Assembly (NCBI RefSeq): GCF_003999375.1
Contig: NZ_RJLC01000012.1
Coordinates: forward strand, 38,270-102,269
DNA length: 64,000 nt
Direction: 5' to 3'
DNA from: Pseudidiomarina mangrovi
GTDB taxonomy: Bacteria > Pseudomonadota > Gammaproteobacteria > Enterobacterales > Alteromonadaceae
Part shown: piece after piece, positions 62,917 to 64,000 of the stretch
Layout: each line of letters starts with the position of its first letter
How positions within the stretch are numbered: the first letter of the stretch is position 1
The notes under the pieces: model-generated
Told to the model about the DNA's origin: nothing
Databases searched by the model: none
Seen by the model: only the letters and a program-made list of their open reading frames with translations
Position numbers and translations under genes: made by a program

Positions 62917-62998
62917 CTTTTATAAATCTATGTTTTTAAACGTTTTAATTTTTTATTAGTGAAAATCACCAGAATAAATTGGATAATTAGTGGTGGTT

Positions 62999-64000
62999 TT
63001 ATTCACTTTCCTGGCGTTGTTGATGCTGCTGCATGGCATCGGTAACCGCACTCAGTGCCGGTAAGAATAAATCTTCTGCGCTGTTGGCTTGCGGTCCTAA
63101 TTGGCTGAGCAATTGACGCCAGCGCCGCGCTCCGGGTAAGCCTTGGAACAGCCCCAACATGTGTCGGGCTACATGCCAGGCACGGCCACCTTGGCTAATA
63201 TGCTGATTGGTGTAGGCGACCATTTGCATCACCACATCAACTAACGGCATCGGTTCGCTAACACGGCCATAAAACGCATCAAACTCGGTCACTATGCGCG
63301 GATTTTGATAGGCTTCTCGGCCAATCATCACACCATCGACATGCTGCAGATGCTCAGCAATTTGAGCGCTGCTGGTAATGCCACCGTTAATTGACACGTG
63401 CAGCTGTGGATAGCGCTGCTTCATGCGATACACCCGATCGTAGCGTAGTGGCGGAATATCGCGGTTTTGCTTAGGGCTCAACCCTTGTAGCCAAGCATTA
63501 CGGGCATGCAAGGTCACATCATGGCAGCCGGCAGCCATAATGGGCTCTAGGAACGCTTGCAAGAATTCGTCGCTATCATGCTGATCAATACCAAGCCGAG
63601 TTTTCACCGAAATGGTGGTCGTCGGCGCGGCTCGTTTCATAGCTGCTACGCAGGCGGCTACGGTGTCAGGCTCAGCCATTAAACAGGCACCAAAACTACC
63701 ATTTTGTACCCGATCAGACGGGCAGCCGACATTGATATTGACCTCACGGTAGCCACGTTCTGCGGCTAACGCAGTGCACTCCGCCATAGCGACCGGGTCA
63801 CTCCCGCCTAATTGTAAAACCAGCGGTTGCTCAGCCGGGTTGAATACTAAAAAGTCGTGTTTGCCATACAAAATAGCGCCGGTAGTCACCATTTCGGTAT
63901 ACAGCACCGCATGTTGGCTCAATAAGCGATGAAAGTAGCGACAATGCCGATCGGTCCAATCGAGCATCGGCGCCACCGCTATCAGTGGTTGGTTAGCTGC
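62999..64000 (-). CDS. dusA: tRNA-dihydrouridine(20/20a) synthase DusA (5' end off window)
   Basis: FMN enzyme reducing U20 and U20a in tRNA D-loops. The sequence VAPMLDWTDRHCRYFHRLL and YTEMVTTGAI are diagnostic of DusA; the catalytic Cys is in NGSFGACLM, and the FMN-binding SVKTRLGID and INGGITS segments are present. The frame stays open to the right edge with codons for NQPLIAVAPM, matching E. coli DusA upstream of the GTG at 63976. The true start therefore lies outside the window. The two small genes behind the sigma-54 promoter follow on the same strand. Confidence 0.95.
   Translation of the reverse strand, partial: AANQPLIAVAPMLDWTDRHCRYFHRLLSQHAVLYTEMVTTGAILYGKHDFLVFNPAEQPLVLQLGGSDPVAMAECTALAAERGYREVNINVGCPSDRVQNGSFGACLMAEPDTVAACVAAMKRAAPTTTISVKTRLGIDQHDSDEFLQAFLEPIMAAGCHDVTLHARNAWLQGLSPKQNRDIPPLRYDRVYRMKQRYPQLHVSINGGITSSAQIAEHLQHVDGVMIGREAYQNPRIVTEFDAFYGRVSEPMPLVDVVMQMVAYTNQHISQGGRAWHVARHMLGLFQGLPGARRWRQLLSQLGPQANSAEDLFLPALSAVTDAMQQHQQRQESE

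Overview
The window is a gene-dense stretch (about 50% GC by eye) of a gammaproteobacterial chromosome. Gene content and order point to a marine, peptide- and amino-acid-using member of the Alteromonadales, possibly Idiomarinaceae-like. The genus is inference. Supporting features are several gene orders shared with E. coli, the condensin set Smc-ScpA-ScpB rather than MukBEF, a sodium-pumping oxaloacetate decarboxylase, class I fumarase, and secreted peptidase/amidohydrolase lipoproteins and periplasmic enzymes. No insertion sequence, prophage, integron or CRISPR array is visible, and no gap without a gene reaches 300 bases.

Layout. (1) 1-4640: tRNA-Asp, dnaQ, rnhA, a YafS-like methyltransferase, gloB and mltD keep the same order and relative strands as the E. 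coli mltD-gloB-yafS-rnhA-dnaQ-aspV block. (2) 4651-11922: ligA-zipA-smc run as one minus-strand unit, divergent from cysZ; the Smc coiled coil is strikingly glutamine-rich. (3) 11941-21933: a periplasmic binding-protein-like gene, rimO, rmuC, class I fumarase (with three 12-bp direct repeats upstream), pabB-nudL-sdaA, cysB and yciH. (4) 21930-31161: a partner-switching pair (STAS antagonist plus PP2C/kinase protein) behind a sigma-54-like promoter, two linked amidohydrolases, cytochrome c', a cytochrome b561-like protein, a lone receiver domain, and tyrA. (5) 31273-39228: rpsP-rimM-trmD-rplS, ffh, ypjD-corB, a transglycosylase lipoprotein and gshA. (6) 39395-44764: a soluble hybrid histidine kinase translationally overlapped by a 58-residue membrane protein, then oadG-oadA-oadB. 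(7) 44928-55811: tRNA-Ser and two identical tRNA-Arg genes, csrA, alaS, recX, an agmatine-deiminase-like gene, rluB, scpB, scpA, yciO, an rnm-like PHP gene and fadH, forming a long co-directional chain. (8) 55880-61150: the complete 11-gene S10 ribosomal operon with consensus promoter, a leader with an attenuator-like hairpin, and a terminator right after rpsQ; the spc operon does not follow. (9) 61167-64000: an M19 dipeptidase lipoprotein, a two-gene small-protein operon behind a near-consensus sigma-54 promoter, and dusA running off the right edge.

Most of the window is core information processing: replication fidelity and ligation, chromosome condensation, division, translation, tRNA and ribosome modification. 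The less ordinary parts are regulatory. The most interesting is 62469-62916, where a new-looking exported protein and a 38-residue membrane protein sit behind an RpoN-type promoter immediately downstream of dusA, the place where E. coli carries the sigma-54-dependent phage-shock gene pspG. A second RpoN-type site precedes the partner-switching operon. Function for the small proteins is not known and is not claimed.
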